NCBI GenBank assembly: GCA_027924585.1
Contig: BSBM01000424.1
Span: 992,001 to 1,056,000 of the forward strand
Source: Larix kaempferi
Lineage: Eukaryota > Streptophyta > Pinopsida > Pinales > Pinaceae
DNA: 64,000 bases
Reading direction: 5' to 3'
Made by a program: the position numbers and the translations under genes. The notes below the pieces were generated by a model. It was not told the DNA's origin. It did no database searches and saw only the letters and a list, made by a program, of their open reading frames with translations. Positions 21,941-36,200 of the stretch are shown here, in pieces. Positions within the stretch are counted from its first letter, which is position 1, and each line of letters starts with the position of its first letter.

Positions 21941-24900
21941 GCCTTCATTGTTGTTCGTCGATATAGAGACGATACCTAGAAGTGTTAAAAACAAATGGAT
22001 GCGACGATAAAGATCCCAATTGCAAATTTTGATGAGCTGCATAAATTTTCACTGTCAAGTGCACTTTATGTAATAGGATTTGCCAAAAATACCATAGAAC
22101 TATATAGGCACCACATGAAAACAATGCAATTACCATGCACTCAAATGGGAAGATGTATTCACTTAAGACCAAACAACTTCAAACAAAGACAAATTACACA
22201 TTTTTACATGTAGCACAACCATGTTTACATCTCCCATGCAAATATGCAATCACACACAAATCAGGATCATCACGTGTTTTCCCGCAGTGTCTATATCTCA
22301 TTCTACGATCAGTTCTGGATGAAATCTCTCCACTATAATGGTTTAGTCTCAATCAAGGACTCCCAATTTCATTGAATTTCCTGTCTGAAGGCCAAGGCAT
22401 GATACAATTAGAGGAAGCCTTCTATCTTCAAACGGACCATCTTCCCTCAATTGGAAGCAAAGATCTGGTTCATTACCAGTGGGCACATTACTTGCAGCCC
22501 CCCCCAGGGGACTCAATGCTAGAAGATTCCCTAAATAGAGATGATCTTAATTTACTGTCAATGGAAAAGATGAGGTAATCAATTGGGTGTCGAGCGAGGA
22601 AGAATGGAGATCACTGTCACAAGTGAGACGTTATCAAATTCTTGAGTTTTCCCAAGTTTTCTATGTTTTTAAACTCACCAATTTTTTTGAATTTTTAAGG
22701 TCTGAATTTATACTTGATAAGTTTTGTTGGTTTTCTCTCAATTGTTCTGATTTTCCAGGTTGATGACCTGTGCCAACTTTTTTCCAGTTTTTTGTTTTGC
22801 AACACTAATATTATCTATTGGTTTCAAAGTCCTTTTGTTAATTAGTATAAGCTACTTCACAAAAAGTGGTGTGCACCTCTCTTCTTGAGCAACTAGGGTT
22901 TCATGTGGTGATTTTTGGTGTGTGAAGGCTTCTATACTATCTTATGAGGCTTGTCTAAAGGAAGGTGCCAAAGTTGGAGTGTGCCACATTCCAACTTTGG
23001 GTTTCCCAATCGCAATAGAATCTCCAACTTTCGGTAACCACCATAATTTCTGTAGCTTGCAATTTGTAAAAGACCACAATTTGATATTAAATAAGTAGTG
23101 AATACTCAACTGTGTAGAATAAGTCCTATAGGTGACTATTAATTTTGTCTCCTTCAAACTCCAAATGTACAACTAGTAAGTTCTTAACACAGGGTCTTTG
23201 GTAAATTCAAAACTGCCATATCAACAGATTATAATGAGTTACACTGACAAGCAAACTATAACGATAAACCAATATTCAGTAACTTGTAATAAAGTAAACA
23301 TATATATCAGTTAACAAAAAGAGAGATTTAGTTGAATATACTAACCTCTATGTGAAACCCTTCCTGAAAAAATACTCAGAAGTATTACTTTCAGAAAAGA
23401 CTACGTGTGCCTTGGAGAGGCCAGTCATCTCTAGGAACCAGCTGACCCTTCAAGAGGGTTTGTACAAACTAGAGAGAGAGAAATGACTGGAGTTGATTAG
23501 GTCAATGAAGTAAACATAAACAAAGTTACAAAAATTATAAACTTCAACCAAGTCTCAGTAGAAGAGAAGTGATTATCACCACACCACAACTGATCGCAGG
23601 TGATCAAAGTCAACTTCTCTATAAGACCAAAAATTCAACAAGGTGGTATATAAAAAATGAAGGAGGGTAAATGACCGCATTAAACACAAGTCAAAGACAA
23701 GGTACCACAAGTCCAATAATATCTCAATCAAGGTGGGGAGGGTACATTAAACCAAAAATGAGATCTGAAGTGTCGGTACAAATATAAACAATGGCCATAA
23801 AAAAAGAAAATATAAAAGATGGTCATAACATAGGTGTGGGTAGTAGAAGACCCATGACCCTTAGAACCAAGGGTAAGCTGATTCAAATGTGGCCAAACAA
23901 CCATAGTACTCTATAAGAGAAAAACTTCAACAAGGTGGTTTTAAAAAAGTTACTCAAGGAGGTTAAATGACCCCATTAAACACCAGTGAAAGATAAGGTA
24001 CCACAAGACCAATCATAGCTCAATCAAGGTGGGGAAGGTACAACCAGTCATATCTCTCTCAAATGTACAGCCGTTCTATATAACCTGAAAGTTCATCATC
24101 ACAGTATGAGGAAGGGTCGTGGGATGCCAAATAAAAATATCCCTCATTTCTGTCTATGCAATCCTAAAAGCATCACAGAACAGATAAGTACCTTGTACTA
24201 TAGAAAATAAAAGCCACATGTGTTAACATAATTTAGATCTCTATCAACTTAAGCACTCCTCTGTGGTCCCTGTGCTGAAGTTGGTCCTCAAGATGTAATG
24301 GGCAGTAATCTTATAACATAATTTTAATCTCTTTCAGTAGAAGTTGATAAAATAAACATATTGATCATATAACAGTAAGAGAGGTATAGTTGAAGATCTC
24401 CACGTTGACATTTAACCAAAAATCATATCTGAAGTGTGGTACTATTTCTGCATAATGCTAAAGCAACAGTAAAATATTTTACAACATAAATTTGATCTCT
24501 ATCAACTTCAGCACTCCTCTGTGGTCCCTATGCTGAAGTTGGTCCTCGAGATGTATTGGGCAGTAATCAAATTATAAAAAGTGATGATCATCGAAGTCAT
24601 GATGAACATATCTAATATATCTAATATAAAGAGAATCAATTTTTCAGACTAATTTATCTACATGCAGCACATATAGGAGTGACGATGTTTTAGAAAACAC
24701 AGAATTTGAATATTAAAATACAAAATAATTATAAACAAGCATACAATGACTTGTGATGACATTTAAATTTAAATTTCAAATTCTACGAAAATAAAAGATA
24801 TAAATGGGAAAATTGCTAAGAGCATCACATTAAAGATAAGTACCTCGTAACTAAACCAGATAAAAGTTATCTATGTTCCATACTAACAATGTTTCATACT

Positions 24901-25079
24901 AACAACATCGATATCCATCAAAATACAAGTCATGAACTACTTTTTTGTTGATTTCTGTTTTTTTCATTGAAATAACTTGTGAGTACGGTATCACAATCAT
25001 CAATTGGCGCAGTATTTACTGCGATATCTCCTATCATTGTTTGTGTTTCCATGCCCTCCTTTGTGCCACTTCTTGTACG
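21941..25079. other. CACTA-2 interior without recognised gene
   Basis: I recognise no gene. Two dispersed duplications are visible. One is about 130 bp (23616-23743 and 23911-24042), sharing CAACAAGGTGGT and CTCAATCAAGGTGGGGA. The other is about 78 bp (24234-24312 and 24490-24568), sharing GCACTCCTCTGTGGTCCC. A 68-codon frame at 22372-22578 has no recognised motif and may be a captured fragment. Confidence 0.5.
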
Positions 25080-25981
25080 TCACTGAGCAGGGTGTGGAGG
25101 CAGTTCTGTAGGGGTGTGAACTACAACAATGGAAATGAGGTGCATATATTTATGACGTTGAATTATTATTGAAATAAATATTTCATTATTTTGATTAAAA
25201 TTACAATATTTCTCTTTACCAGTCTCTATAGATGTGACAACTGGGGTGTTAATTGAAGGTATAGTTGCTTCCCCTTTCACTTCATGCTCCTGAGCTGTAG
25301 GGTCTTCCATTGAAAGAAGAAAATTTATAAGTTTAGGTCAGGAAATATATACATATAATACCAGTATACTTTTCTATTTCCAAAGCATACATACCGGAAT
25401 GGACACTATGCTCCACACTATCATGGGAAATGTTCACCCCAACATCAACTTGTACTTGCTGAGTAGTGCTAGATTCACTGTTGCGGTTGCATTGTTGCTT
25501 AAAAACAAACATAAATTTTTAGTTATGGGTGATATAATCAGAAGTACTAAATAGACTTTAATAGTATACTACAATTGGTGATATACCTGCATTTTCATCA
25601 TTGGGGAGATTGGAGTCTGCCCCAAGATTTTCCGATGTTCAACCACACTTTTAAAACCAAACTTGAAACCAAGCTTTAGGTCTTCGTTGGTGGCAGCAGC
25701 TTTGGAACGTATAGGTTTGTTAACGAATTGCTTGCATCGGCCACTTTTCTCAGGGAGTTGTTGTAAATCATCTCTGGTACAATACTGGATCCCATAGGCA
25801 TTCTTCTGAGTTGTGGCACTAGTATATTAAAAGCGTCAGATCCTTGTAAGTCAGCATCTAACACTTCAATATGTCGCAACTCCCACCTAGGTTTCCAGTC
25901 TTGCATATAATCCAACCACATGATATTATCATCAATAGTATAGATCTGATGTTTTCCATTGGTCCAAGCAGATATTTCCAT
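25080..25981 (-). other. Two unassigned ORF pieces in CACTA-2 (possible second gene)
   Basis: Two short frames on the transposase strand: 25981-25676 (101 aa, contains KHQIYTIDDNIMWLDYM and ELRHIEVLDADLQGSDAF) and 25310-25080 (76 aa, polar). Autonomous CACTA elements usually carry a second gene (TNPA-like) downstream of the transposase, and the position would suit that. I see no diagnostic motif, so captured host exons are equally possible. AG/GT splice-like borders are present near 25600-25680, but I cannot define exons with confidence. Confidence 0.35.
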
Positions 25982-26449
25982 GTTTACTTCTGGGTTATGG
26001 GCCTCGGGCTCGCTTGCACCAGACTAGCTTGTTTCAGGACCGCTTGTTAAAAATTAGCAGCATTCTTCTGTGTCAAATATTCTCTTATTAGTAACCATTT
26101 TGAAACAAATATTCTCTTATTAGTCATTGACACATTAAAATACCTTAGATCTAAGCTCGAGGTGAATCAAGATTCAGAGTCAAATCACTGTGGATAGTAC
26201 CTCGTAGTTGCAATCAAATGTGTGGGGAATACTATACACGCAAGAGCATCGTCTAAATACTATGTGCAGATGGTTGTGAAAGACAAGCCATGATTGATGC
26301 CTAGGAGTCCTATTATGTGCTATAAATATGATCATTGTATCAAGTATTATTTCAACCAAGTAATATGAAGTGAGTCTCCCAGGAAAGCAAACAACCGAAG
26401 GGTAAAAGGAGATAATCTGAGTAGAGTTAGGCATTGTCAAGATGTCTCA

Positions 26450-28590
26450 GCAGATGCAGGGGGGTCATTTGAAATAGGCGAATGAAGAGTTGAGAGTGAA
26501 CAGGGAGCAGGGTAGGCAGGACTGGGAATTACAACACCGTCACTATGGTGAATTAATGAGAGACCTAGAGTAGGTGGTGCCTTGAACAATCTAACATAGA
26601 GGTAATTTACAAGCAGGTGAAACTGATGTGTGTATGTTTTTAATAACATTTCCCGTCATAATCTCTAGAAGGAAATGAACACAAGTGCATATTTTCTATC
26701 AAAAGGAATACAATTTACATCTTACTCAAGTTTTCTTATGGAATCTATTGATGGTGTTCAAAGCAGTGATATCCAGAGCACTTTCAGGGCTAAAAGTTGA
26801 AATTCAAGACCTCGTTTGAAGCAATCACATTAATATCGCCAATTAAAACAACTATCATATCCAAAATCTACGTATAAATCCAGATGAGCTTAGCAAACCA
26901 AATGAGAATTCACATCCTGAGCATTGATACCTATAAACATAGTGTTTTATTTTAAAAAATTATTAAAATTTTCACATACAACTTGGAAAGCAATCTGGTT
27001 CAAATTCCAAAACCAAAATCTAAAATCTAGGTACAATATCATTGAGACAATCATTCTTCTATGGCCATGAAGGTTAAACTATGCCTTCGAATCATGGGCA
27101 GAGAACCCAAGAAATGCTTGCAGGATAACAGAAAAGCCTCAAACTCTCACCAGCACAAATCGAGAGAATGTGGCAAAAGGTGGAGATACAAAACTGCTTA
27201 AACCAAAATTAGGATTACAGCAAATCTCCCAACTCACATCATCTCAAACCAAGGAGAATGTTTCTACCAGCAGAGAGATTTAAAATTGCTTAAAATCAAA
27301 ATTAAATTGCAGGCATAAACACCCTCAAAATGTGATAATGAGAACATATCTAATTCATATTCCTAGAATCCACTTGCACGAAAATATCCAAATAAAACTG
27401 GTTTGCAACTGTTTTCAAAAACCATATCAATGAACTTTGTATCACTATTTATGTGTTAAATAGAACTACAGCCTTTACATCAATCAACAACAAGCATTCC
27501 ATGTATATTGGTTTAGTTATAAAATCAAAACAACCCAATTAAAAAATGAAATCAACAACACCTAATTTGAACCCATTGTTAGCACTCGGATTTTCCTTGG
27601 GCTGTATCAAAGAAACCCGAGGTACCCTATTTCAAACCAATCTTTAGACTAAAAGTTGGCTTCCTTCAGCCAGAGAGGGCTCTCTCAACAAATATGCCAT
27701 CCAATGTCACCACGACACCAGTTTGACAATGAAACTCAAGGGCCAATTTGTAAAATAAATAAAAACTTAAGGATTTTTAATGAGGTGGCTAGATCAACAT
27801 GAGCAAGATACCATTGGGAAATGGAGTCGAGAAAATAGAAAAATATGGACCAGCAGTTAAACAAATATTTTCATACAAAGGCAAGATAGCTGTCTTATTA
27901 CAGTCAATAAGATTTTTCCAGGTGATAGGGAAAGAAATAAAGACAGTCCATTAACAACGGGCATCAATTTTCAGATGAATCCACTGCTAATTTTAGAGAA
28001 ATAAATGGATGCTCAGAAGCGAATAAATCGAGGCATAGAAACATGAATCTCAATTTATACAAACGTTCATCTAAGCATAGAAGAAAATGACATAATGAAA
28101 GGCATAACGCGGAAAGCAAACTTGCACATGTAGAGAAAGGGAAAGGGTACAGACTGCAATTTTTAAACAACACATGAATCTTTTATGAAAAATCTGCTCA
28201 GTTCTGAGATCTTTATTAATTTCTGAAAACCCTGCAAAACACCCGAAATGGGTCTCTCCTTACAGAAAATCCAACCCTTTACATGTTGTAAAATGCATAA
28301 TTTATACAAAAATTTGCCCTCTAAGCAAACCCTAACTGTATTTTTCTAAAAATAAACCACCGATACTAAAATAATAATCAAATATCTAATCACTACTTTA
28401 CAAGAATTAATTTTTAAACAGTAAATGATGGAAAATCTGGAATATTGTTCTGTCATATCCTCAGAAACTAAAAGATGGCTGCCAGCTGCCTCTATTTTTT
28501 CACTTCTTCCACCGATATTTAATATTCTTCCACTTGTCGATATTTTACCTGGAATTATGGGTTTCTGGAGATTGATGATTTGCCTCTGCT
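26450..28590. other. CACTA-2 interior, nothing recognised
   Basis: AT-rich sequence with no supportable gene. The longest frames on either strand lack known motifs. Confidence 0.5.
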
Positions 28591-28599
28591 ATGCTATAA

Positions 28600-28836
28600 T
28601 GTATTTAGGCGTGGCTCCCCAGAGATGTGGTCACATCGTTCTACTAAAACCCGATATGCTCTAAAAATTCTTCGACCAAATGTACAAGCTTTTTGTAGAA
28701 CATCTCTGCCCGTTTGGAAAATAAATCTGCATCCTCTTCGATTAGTTCCAACATAGCTTTGATCTTTGATATCCATATCTGTCAGGGTTTCATGAAACCA
28801 TTTTGAATTTTTAGGGCTCAAATGGCTTTTCCCATT
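28600..28836 (-). pseudogene. Captured NAB-domain fragment (NETWORKED/KIP1-like)
   Basis: The minus strand carries the hallmark [17 protein letters not shown]. In a shifted frame it reads [20 protein letters not shown] followed by [13 protein letters not shown], and back in the first frame [17 protein letters not shown]. This is the order of the NAB (KIP1-like) actin-binding domain of plant NETWORKED proteins, which link actin to membranes. At least two frameshifts break it. The Trp-rich start of the domain (WWWDSH) is missing. It lies inside CACTA-2, about 4.4 kb beyond the 3' end of the transposase and next to a captured RPN1 piece, so it is best explained as transduplication of a host exon. 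Confidence 0.85.
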
Positions 28837-28839
28837 ACT

Positions 28840-29730
28840 AAGAATAAGAACGGTGAGGTTCTGATTGCAAGATAGTTGGTTTCATTGAGCCACAATATAC
28901 AATACGTTTGAGACTGTAGGATTGCTTCCTGATGAGGCCGTTTCACTTAAACCTGTTGCATCATTCTCCAAGAACCTTTTTAATATACATCATATGAAAT
29001 GGACTGGACAAAAAAAATAGCAGACTCGCTAGCTCTTGGATAATGGCATCTTATCTCTTTGTATTTCAAACTTTTAGCCTTTAGTTCGGCGTGAGGGTTT
29101 GGGGAGTTTTGATACTCCGGTCAATATAATAACAAATTGCTCAAAATGGGAAACTTTACCTTTTTATAACATTTCCGATGGATGGTATCGCACGGGCGTT
29201 GAGTGGTTTGCAATACAATTTATCACATATGCGGACGCATAAAAAATGGACACGTTGCATGGTGGTTTTTTTCCCGCACAGGCATTATTTCTTATCCACC
29301 GAGCACTTTTGTAATGCGGAGTGAACGTGGACCTTAGATCGGTCTACCTATGCCTCATTTTTGTTTCTGCATGTGATAATCCCTCACGATCATAGCCAAA
29401 TGGTGTCCAATAGGATGGCTTCTTCGATGCCACAATAGATTGTTAACTTGACTGCTCTCCTTTCATCATCACTTGCAACGATAGAAATTAAAACGACGGA
29501 GATTGGGTGTTACTCTGATGTCGAATAATCAGACATCTCCACATTTTTCCCTGTAGATTAAATAGTGATCATCACGCATCTTCTTGCCATTGCAACTATA
29601 GTTACTGTCCCTTCACGTTGTCATTTGTATATCATAATGCCTCCAGAATGTTGTGAATGGCGAGTTGTGACTGTTTGCTGGAGGTTGATAACGCCTCACC
29701 TGCTTTGGCATCCCGTGACTAAACTACTCT
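28840..29730. other. CACTA-2 interior between captured fragments
   Basis: No recognisable coding sequence. AT-rich intron-like or filler sequence between the two captured gene pieces. Confidence 0.45.
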
Positions 29731-29739
29731 GAACAATAC

Positions 29740-30388
29740 TGCCACCTTCCAACAGTTTGTATATGCCAACATATATCAATCCTGGAGATATTGCAGTGAA
29801 TGCAATCACATCTATTGGAACCTTCGAGTCTGTTAAAATAGGAGATAGAAGTCGAAACACCTTGTCCTTTTGAGAACCAGCATATGCAAATCAAGGCCCA
29901 TAATCGCTCCAATTCGAATGTTTGAATCATCCTTAGTGATGTACTCTGCAAGAAATGCGTATGCAGGATCACATTCATTTTGGATGCCACAATTTACAAT
30001 ACCGACTGCAGGCACGGCTCCAGTAATAACACGATTATCATTGCTACTGAAATACTTGTTTATTTGTGTAGGGACAACATCCACATCCCAAAGGAGAGTC
30101 AAACCCAAACTGGCTGCCGTATTGGTTTTTTTTTATGTTATTTGTTCTTAAAAAACCGATTTCCAGTGTTGCTATCACTTGATGATTCTATAGCAGCTGA
30201 CCAGATTCAATATTTACAAATGCGTTTAGAAATATGGCAACCAAGTTCTGTCGGGCAGAATCAACATTTGCACCAACACTTGCTCGCCCATCGATCAAAT
30301 GTGCCTTATAGATATCCTCAATGGACTTGGATTCCATTCCATATGGCGCATGAATAATTTTGGACCTGTATATATATAAATTTACCAC
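29740..30388 (-). pseudogene. Captured RPN1 (26S proteasome subunit) fragment
   Basis: RPN1/PSMD2 is the ubiquitin- and UBL-receptor scaffold of the 19S proteasome lid-base. The minus strand reads, in order, SIEDIYKAHLIDGRASVGA and NVDSARQNLV, then after a frameshift the TGNRFFKNK segment, AASLGLTLLWDVD, VGIVNCGIQNECDPAYAF, IRIGAIMGL and, after another shift, AYAGSQKDKVFRLLSPIL and VPIDVIAFTAISPGLIYVG. This matches the central PC-repeat region of RPN1 in order and spacing. At least two frameshifts and a stop make it non-functional. No intron is visible across the piece. It lies inside CACTA-2 on the transposase strand. Confidence 0.9.
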
Positions 30389-30389
30389 G

Positions 30390-31450
30390 ACCTTGCCCCT
30401 CCATGATACTTAAGATTGAGAAGATAGCTGGGTGCATCGTATTGACGAGAAAATATATTGCAGTGTTTTACCACAATAATTACATAAGGTTTTGATGAAG
30501 TGAGCCCACGGCTTCTGACATTGGGGCTTGGAGCGACTTTTATCCACTAGCCTTTGCAACATACAATGAATTCATCTCCAAACGCCACAAGTTTTATTCT
30601 CCTGCTTGTTACCATCTTCATGTCATATTTATATTCCCAGCCTTTGTCCCACATGCAAATAGAGACGAATTCTCTTCATGTTTTAAATACCCCATTGCCT
30701 CTAACATATTTCAAGTAACAAAGAAATGGGAGGCTCGTGGATGATGGAGGATATGAGATATGTAGGACCCTCAAGGCTTGGCACTCGGTCCCGTGATGAG
30801 CCCTCGGTGTTGGGCGCGCATATATTTTGCTCCAACTTTTATTTTGCAGCCAAACTATAACATTATAAAGAAATCTATGTCGTCTTTAAAAGCTAAAACT
30901 TAGGCTCCATGGAGATTGAGGGCCTTATCCATAAGGTTTTCTAATCATAAGCTATAACATAAAAATAAAAAACCCCTCTTCATAAAGTTGGCTTTTTATA
31001 GAAATATTAAAAGACTTATAACTTTCTCACAAAAAACGATATTTAGGCTATGTCTTCTCATAAAAATTTCAAAGCATGAGTTTCTTGAGTGTATAGAACC
31101 CCCACTTTCTTTTACAACCATGGTGTTTATACCCGAAGACAAATGTTCTTTTTGACCAAGTTTGAGACCCCCCGCCATGAAATTTTTTTATTGTTGCATC
31201 ACTAATGTCGCTAGAAGATAATTTAACCAAGAAAAATTATTGAGTGTCAACACCCATAAAATGCAGAAATTCGACTCAATAGAGGAGGGTTTCAAAATCC
31301 CAAAGGAACACACACAGTGAAGGAGGTCACGGACAAAGAGCCGGTTGTAGGGGGTGGAATATCTATGAGGGAATGCTTGCGCAAAACCCTCCCAGCTCAA
31401 CCCCAAAATTTACCTCCCTACTTGCAAACAAGTTTATCAAAAAGGGTTCC
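30390..31450. other. CACTA-2 interior, nothing recognised
   Basis: No motif recognised. The segment around 30420-30540 could be flanking intron of the captured RPN1 region but shows no clear exon. Confidence 0.45.
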
Positions 31451-31452
31451 AC

Positions 31453-32386
31453 ATACTCACATTCCAATGCATAATTTACCATAACATTCATAATCAATTC
31501 AGGATTGGACATATCTCCAACACAGATATCGATAATTGGCAGAGGACGAAAAACCCTATCTCAGCAACCAACACAAGCAACCATTTAGGGTCTACCAATA
31601 CTAGCTCTATCTCCAGCATTGTTTTTAGACAAATTTGAGTTCCATTACTGCAAGTCTGGTGAATTAGAATCCACTTACGGTTGCAATTTAGGGTCTGCGG
31701 GGATTTGCACAAATGGCCAGAGAACACAAAACCAACTTCAACCCCCCTCGTAGCAATTGCATAGTGAGAGTTGCAAGAGGAAATGGAATTGTAGCCGGTT
31801 GCATGCACTAGCTGGTGCGGTCAAACGAGAGCAATAGAGCATTTTCATTAAGCTTGACAGAGACAGTTAGAAAATGACCAAAAGTAATCACATCAAACCC
31901 AAAACCCTACCAAAGCATAACGACTAACAAAGGACCACACATAACCTGTAAAAATACTCATTTCCATATCGAATTTACCACAACATTCATAATCAATTCA
32001 TGATTGGACATATCTCCAACACAGATATCAATAGTTGGCAGAGGATGAAAAACCCTATCTCAGCAATCAACACAAGCAACCATTTAGGGTCTACCAATAC
32101 TACCTCTATCTCCAACATTGCTTTTTTGACAAATTTGAGTTCCATTACTGCAATTCTGGTAAATTAGAATCCACTTACAGTTGCCATTGAGGGTCTGCGG
32201 GGATTTGCAAAAACGGTCGGAGCACACGAAACCAACTTAAACCCATCTTGTAGAAATTGCACGGTGAGAGTTCCAAGATGAGATGGAATTGTAGCAGTTT
32301 GCAAGCACTAGTTGGTGTGGTCGAACGTCGAGAGAAACAAAGTGTTTCACAGTTAGAAAATGACCAAAATGAATCACATCAAACCC
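31453..32386. repeat. Tandem duplication of about 440 bp in CACTA-2
   Basis: Copy 1 is 31453-31900 and copy 2 is 31954-32386. They share long identical stretches such as AACATTCATAATCAATTCA, CAACACAAGCAACCATTTAG and the final AATCACATCAAACCC. Divergence by eye is around 10%. No protein motif is recognised in either copy. The repeat lies between the captured RPN1 piece and the 3' end of the transposase gene. Confidence 0.85.
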
Positions 32387-33259
32387 GCGGACATAACATA
32401 TGTTTTTGTTTTTGTTTTTAACCGTCGACAATGTTAAAAGGTTACATGTTACACGGTTATCAAATATATATTGACATTTGTTATAACATAACAATGCTAC
32501 ATAGGTTATCAAATATATGACATTTGTAACATAGGTTTTTGATTTTGTTTTATATAAATTTTTTATCAATAACAATACTAATTAAAAATTAAAAATAACG
32601 ATACTAATTAAAAATTAAAAATTAGCATATACTAATTACCATACCCATAGGAATTTCAATATATGGATAGAGAGAAATTAGGATGCAGTCGATCACAACG
32701 ATTGGGATGTTTAGACCATTGACATGTAGATATTGAAGACTGATATAGTATTAGATGAACTAAAAGTGTACAATTTGATTCCGATGAAGTGGATCCAAGT
32801 GTCGACATATTTTCAAAAGACATCATCAGATGATGCAAGATCTAGTTCTCACGAAACAAAAGTGGTTGGTTGATTAAGAGGACTTACAAGTAGTGATGAA
32901 CGATCAACATTAAGATTAAAACTAGCTTAGAAAGACCAACAAGGATAGAACCCCTTTCAAAATAAGTTTTTTATGTTTCCAATGAGTCTAGTAGAGTTTT
33001 AATATGAAATAACCCAAAAAATAACACATAAATCTTATAACACAATTTTGTATCTTGCTCAATCGACACATGTTCGATTCAAACCATTAACACTACAACC
33101 TCCAGGAACACCCATGCTACTGCACATGTAGAACATAATTAGATTAGAAAACTACTTTTCAAATATAACCAAGTTAATCAACAAAATGAACATCTGGTGA
33201 GTGCATTTAATTTAACCTAAAAACATTGCGTACCTCTACTTTTCAACAATTAAATATCA

Positions 33260-36200
33260 TTAATCTTCTTCTTCATCCAACTCAACATCTGTATCACGAT
33301 TTGGTTCTGAATATATATTGATGAAAGGATCAATCACATCGTCATCAACATCAAAGTCATCTTCACTAATATAGTCATCCTCATCGTCAATGAGATCATC
33401 GTCTGATACATTTGCATGATCATCCTCTTCAACTTCTTCATCTAACACATCGACTGCAGATTGATCTGAATCATCATCATCCTCTTCTTCTTCGTGATTG
33501 TCTTCATCATCTAGTACATGATTATACTTTACTAGTCTTCCTCTTGGATCGTATCGAACAATGTATGACCAACCTGCTTTACCTGGTACCTCGGAGTAGT
33601 AGACTTGCTCACATTGACTTGGAAGAACATAAGGCTCTATACCCGGTTCAAATGCCCTTGTATTAACCATGGTAAATCCATTAGCATGCTCAATAACAGT
33701 TCTTTCAGGATTACGTTCATGCATCTGTAGCCTGGACCACTTCACCTCAAACAAAACTATTTTAAAGGAATTAAAATCACACTCAACAATGTCCTCCAAA
33801 TGCCCATAGTACCTATTCTCAGTTTCTTCTGAATGTCTATCACTTATGGAGGAAACATTGGTGACCTTAAAGACTCCAGTTATCCCACGATACGAGGTTT
33901 TCCTGTTATCATCCAACTTGTTGATACAAAATTTACGACCATTACACAACATAGCCTTGTGATGTTTGAGCTGCAACATTGACAACAGGTTAAAAATACA
34001 TTGTGAATTAATAAACGTCATATAGGAGTTAGTAAATATATTTGAAAACTGAAACCAACGAAATGTAATAATTGGAAAAATGGATCGAAGTAACTAGAAA
34101 AAATGTGGGTAAAAAAATTACTTGCCTTTTTATCTTTTAAACCATCGGCTAAATCAACTTCCCTTTGCGACGTAAGGTCGGGAATTCGATGTCGAAGACG
34201 ATGAGCTGTTTTAATCATGTTACTGACCCCTTCCCATGATAACCTACCAAATAATTCTTCACAATCTTTTATCCAATGCTCCATCCAATCAAGGTTGTTT
34301 GCAATGTATAAATGTAAAGCATCCCACACTCAACCAACTATATGATAAAAAAACAATTCAATTTCATAATTAATTAGATCATCATTAAAGGAACATAGTT
34401 TAATATAGCTGAAAATGCATAATTATTAAAAAGAGTTAAAAAAAAGTATGATCATATAAAATTGGAAAAAATAAATGTGTAACCTCTTAATTCAACAACA
34501 TATAATAATAATTACCTTTCATAGTCCTCAATGTACCTCTCCCTAGTAGGACCTCCCCTTCAAATTTGTTGATGGATTCGAGATGCCAAATGCGGGGCAC
34601 ATTCATATTTTCTGCTAATTTAGGTAGATATTCACTAATGTACACCATGCATTGATATACCATATATCCTTCAACCATAGAACCCTCGGGACGCGCTCTT
34701 TGTCTAACAAAATCCTTCAATGACTTCAACTGCCTCTCCACCATCCACATCGACCTTGTGTGTACTGGTCCACATAATTCAATCTCCTCAACTTGGTGTA
34801 TGAGGTAGTGTTCTTGTGCATTGAAAAATGATGGAGGTAGATACTGTTGGATTTCACACATTAGTCGGGGAATTTCTCTCTTCCAATGCCTTATATCTTC
34901 TTTATGGATTTCTTTTGATGAAAGCCACCTACAAATGATGCAATAAAACAATATGTCCAGGCATATATAATATTTGCGGGAAAAACATATTATATGTCAA
35001 TAAGTTCCACAACAGACCACAGACCAAGTACATTTTCCAAGTAAAACATTACTTACCTCATGTATTTTCCAAGAACATAAATAATATGTTTTATGTTGTT
35101 GTCAAAGTCATCTGGGAGAGATAAAGGTAGAACATACTGTATCGAAATTTAATATTTATTTCTAAATAAGAGAATATAATTAATAAAATAGTGCATACTG
35201 ATAATGAAATATATTATAGACTAATGATTACCTTAATGAATATATGCCAATCATGTGTTTTAAACCGCTGCAAAATCACCTTTTTTCGTCAAGATATTCT
35301 TTATGTTTGATGAAAAAAACCGTCGGAAACTTGATATTTTTTATGACCTCTCTTACAATATTGCTTTGTTGCTCCGTCAAGCACCAAGGAAGAATAATAT
35401 TCTGTTGACGACCATCGCCATTAGAATTAATGATCACACTTTGCAATGCGTGATTATATTCTTGGATGTCACTACAAATATTTCCAATTCTTTCTTTGTC
35501 AGTCCTTCCATCTAATATTTGCCATAACATTTCTGTTATGTTCTTGCCGATATGCATTGTGTCAAACAAATGAACTATTTGCAGGTGCTTGTAGTATGGA
35601 AACCTACTGAATTGGATCGGGTAAATTTTGATTCCTCGTGTGCCTTAACGACATTCATGAAACATCAACAAAATCATATTAAAACCAATTAATCAATAAT
35701 GGTATAACATATCGCGTTGAACAAAATTCAATACAAAACATAAATGGCATACCTTGACGATTTCTATTATATTCCACCTTCCATAGGTGAGGTGTCATTC
35801 TTCGTGGTTTTTTTTCCATTCTCTTCTTTACCGTTAAATTTTTCTTTGTCTGTAGTTCGATAACTATGGTTCTTAGGAAGAAAGTGCCTATACTCATCGA
35901 ACACTTCCTTTGCTAAACTCCTTGAATGGCGAGGATTTTATCCTGGGACCGCAAAATGGACATGCATATTTACCCTTGGTTTGAAGACCTACAAGATATA
36001 TGAATTGGTGTAGAAAATTAGCATTACAATTTAAAATAATGCATGATATTATCAACAGGTATATAAAATATTAAGGAACAAAAGAAAGTAACAACAATAT
36101 ACCACAAAAATTTGTTAACCCAGGAGCATCATGAATTGTAAATGCAAGTATTCCATGGAATTGAAATCATCTTTCCCCGATTGGTCTAGAAATATCATAC

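Noticed and set aside
33091-33103. CACTACAACCTCC as a CACTA end next to the transposase
   Set aside because: It lies inside the element proven by the ends at 21421 and 39275, and it does not match the tip of that element.
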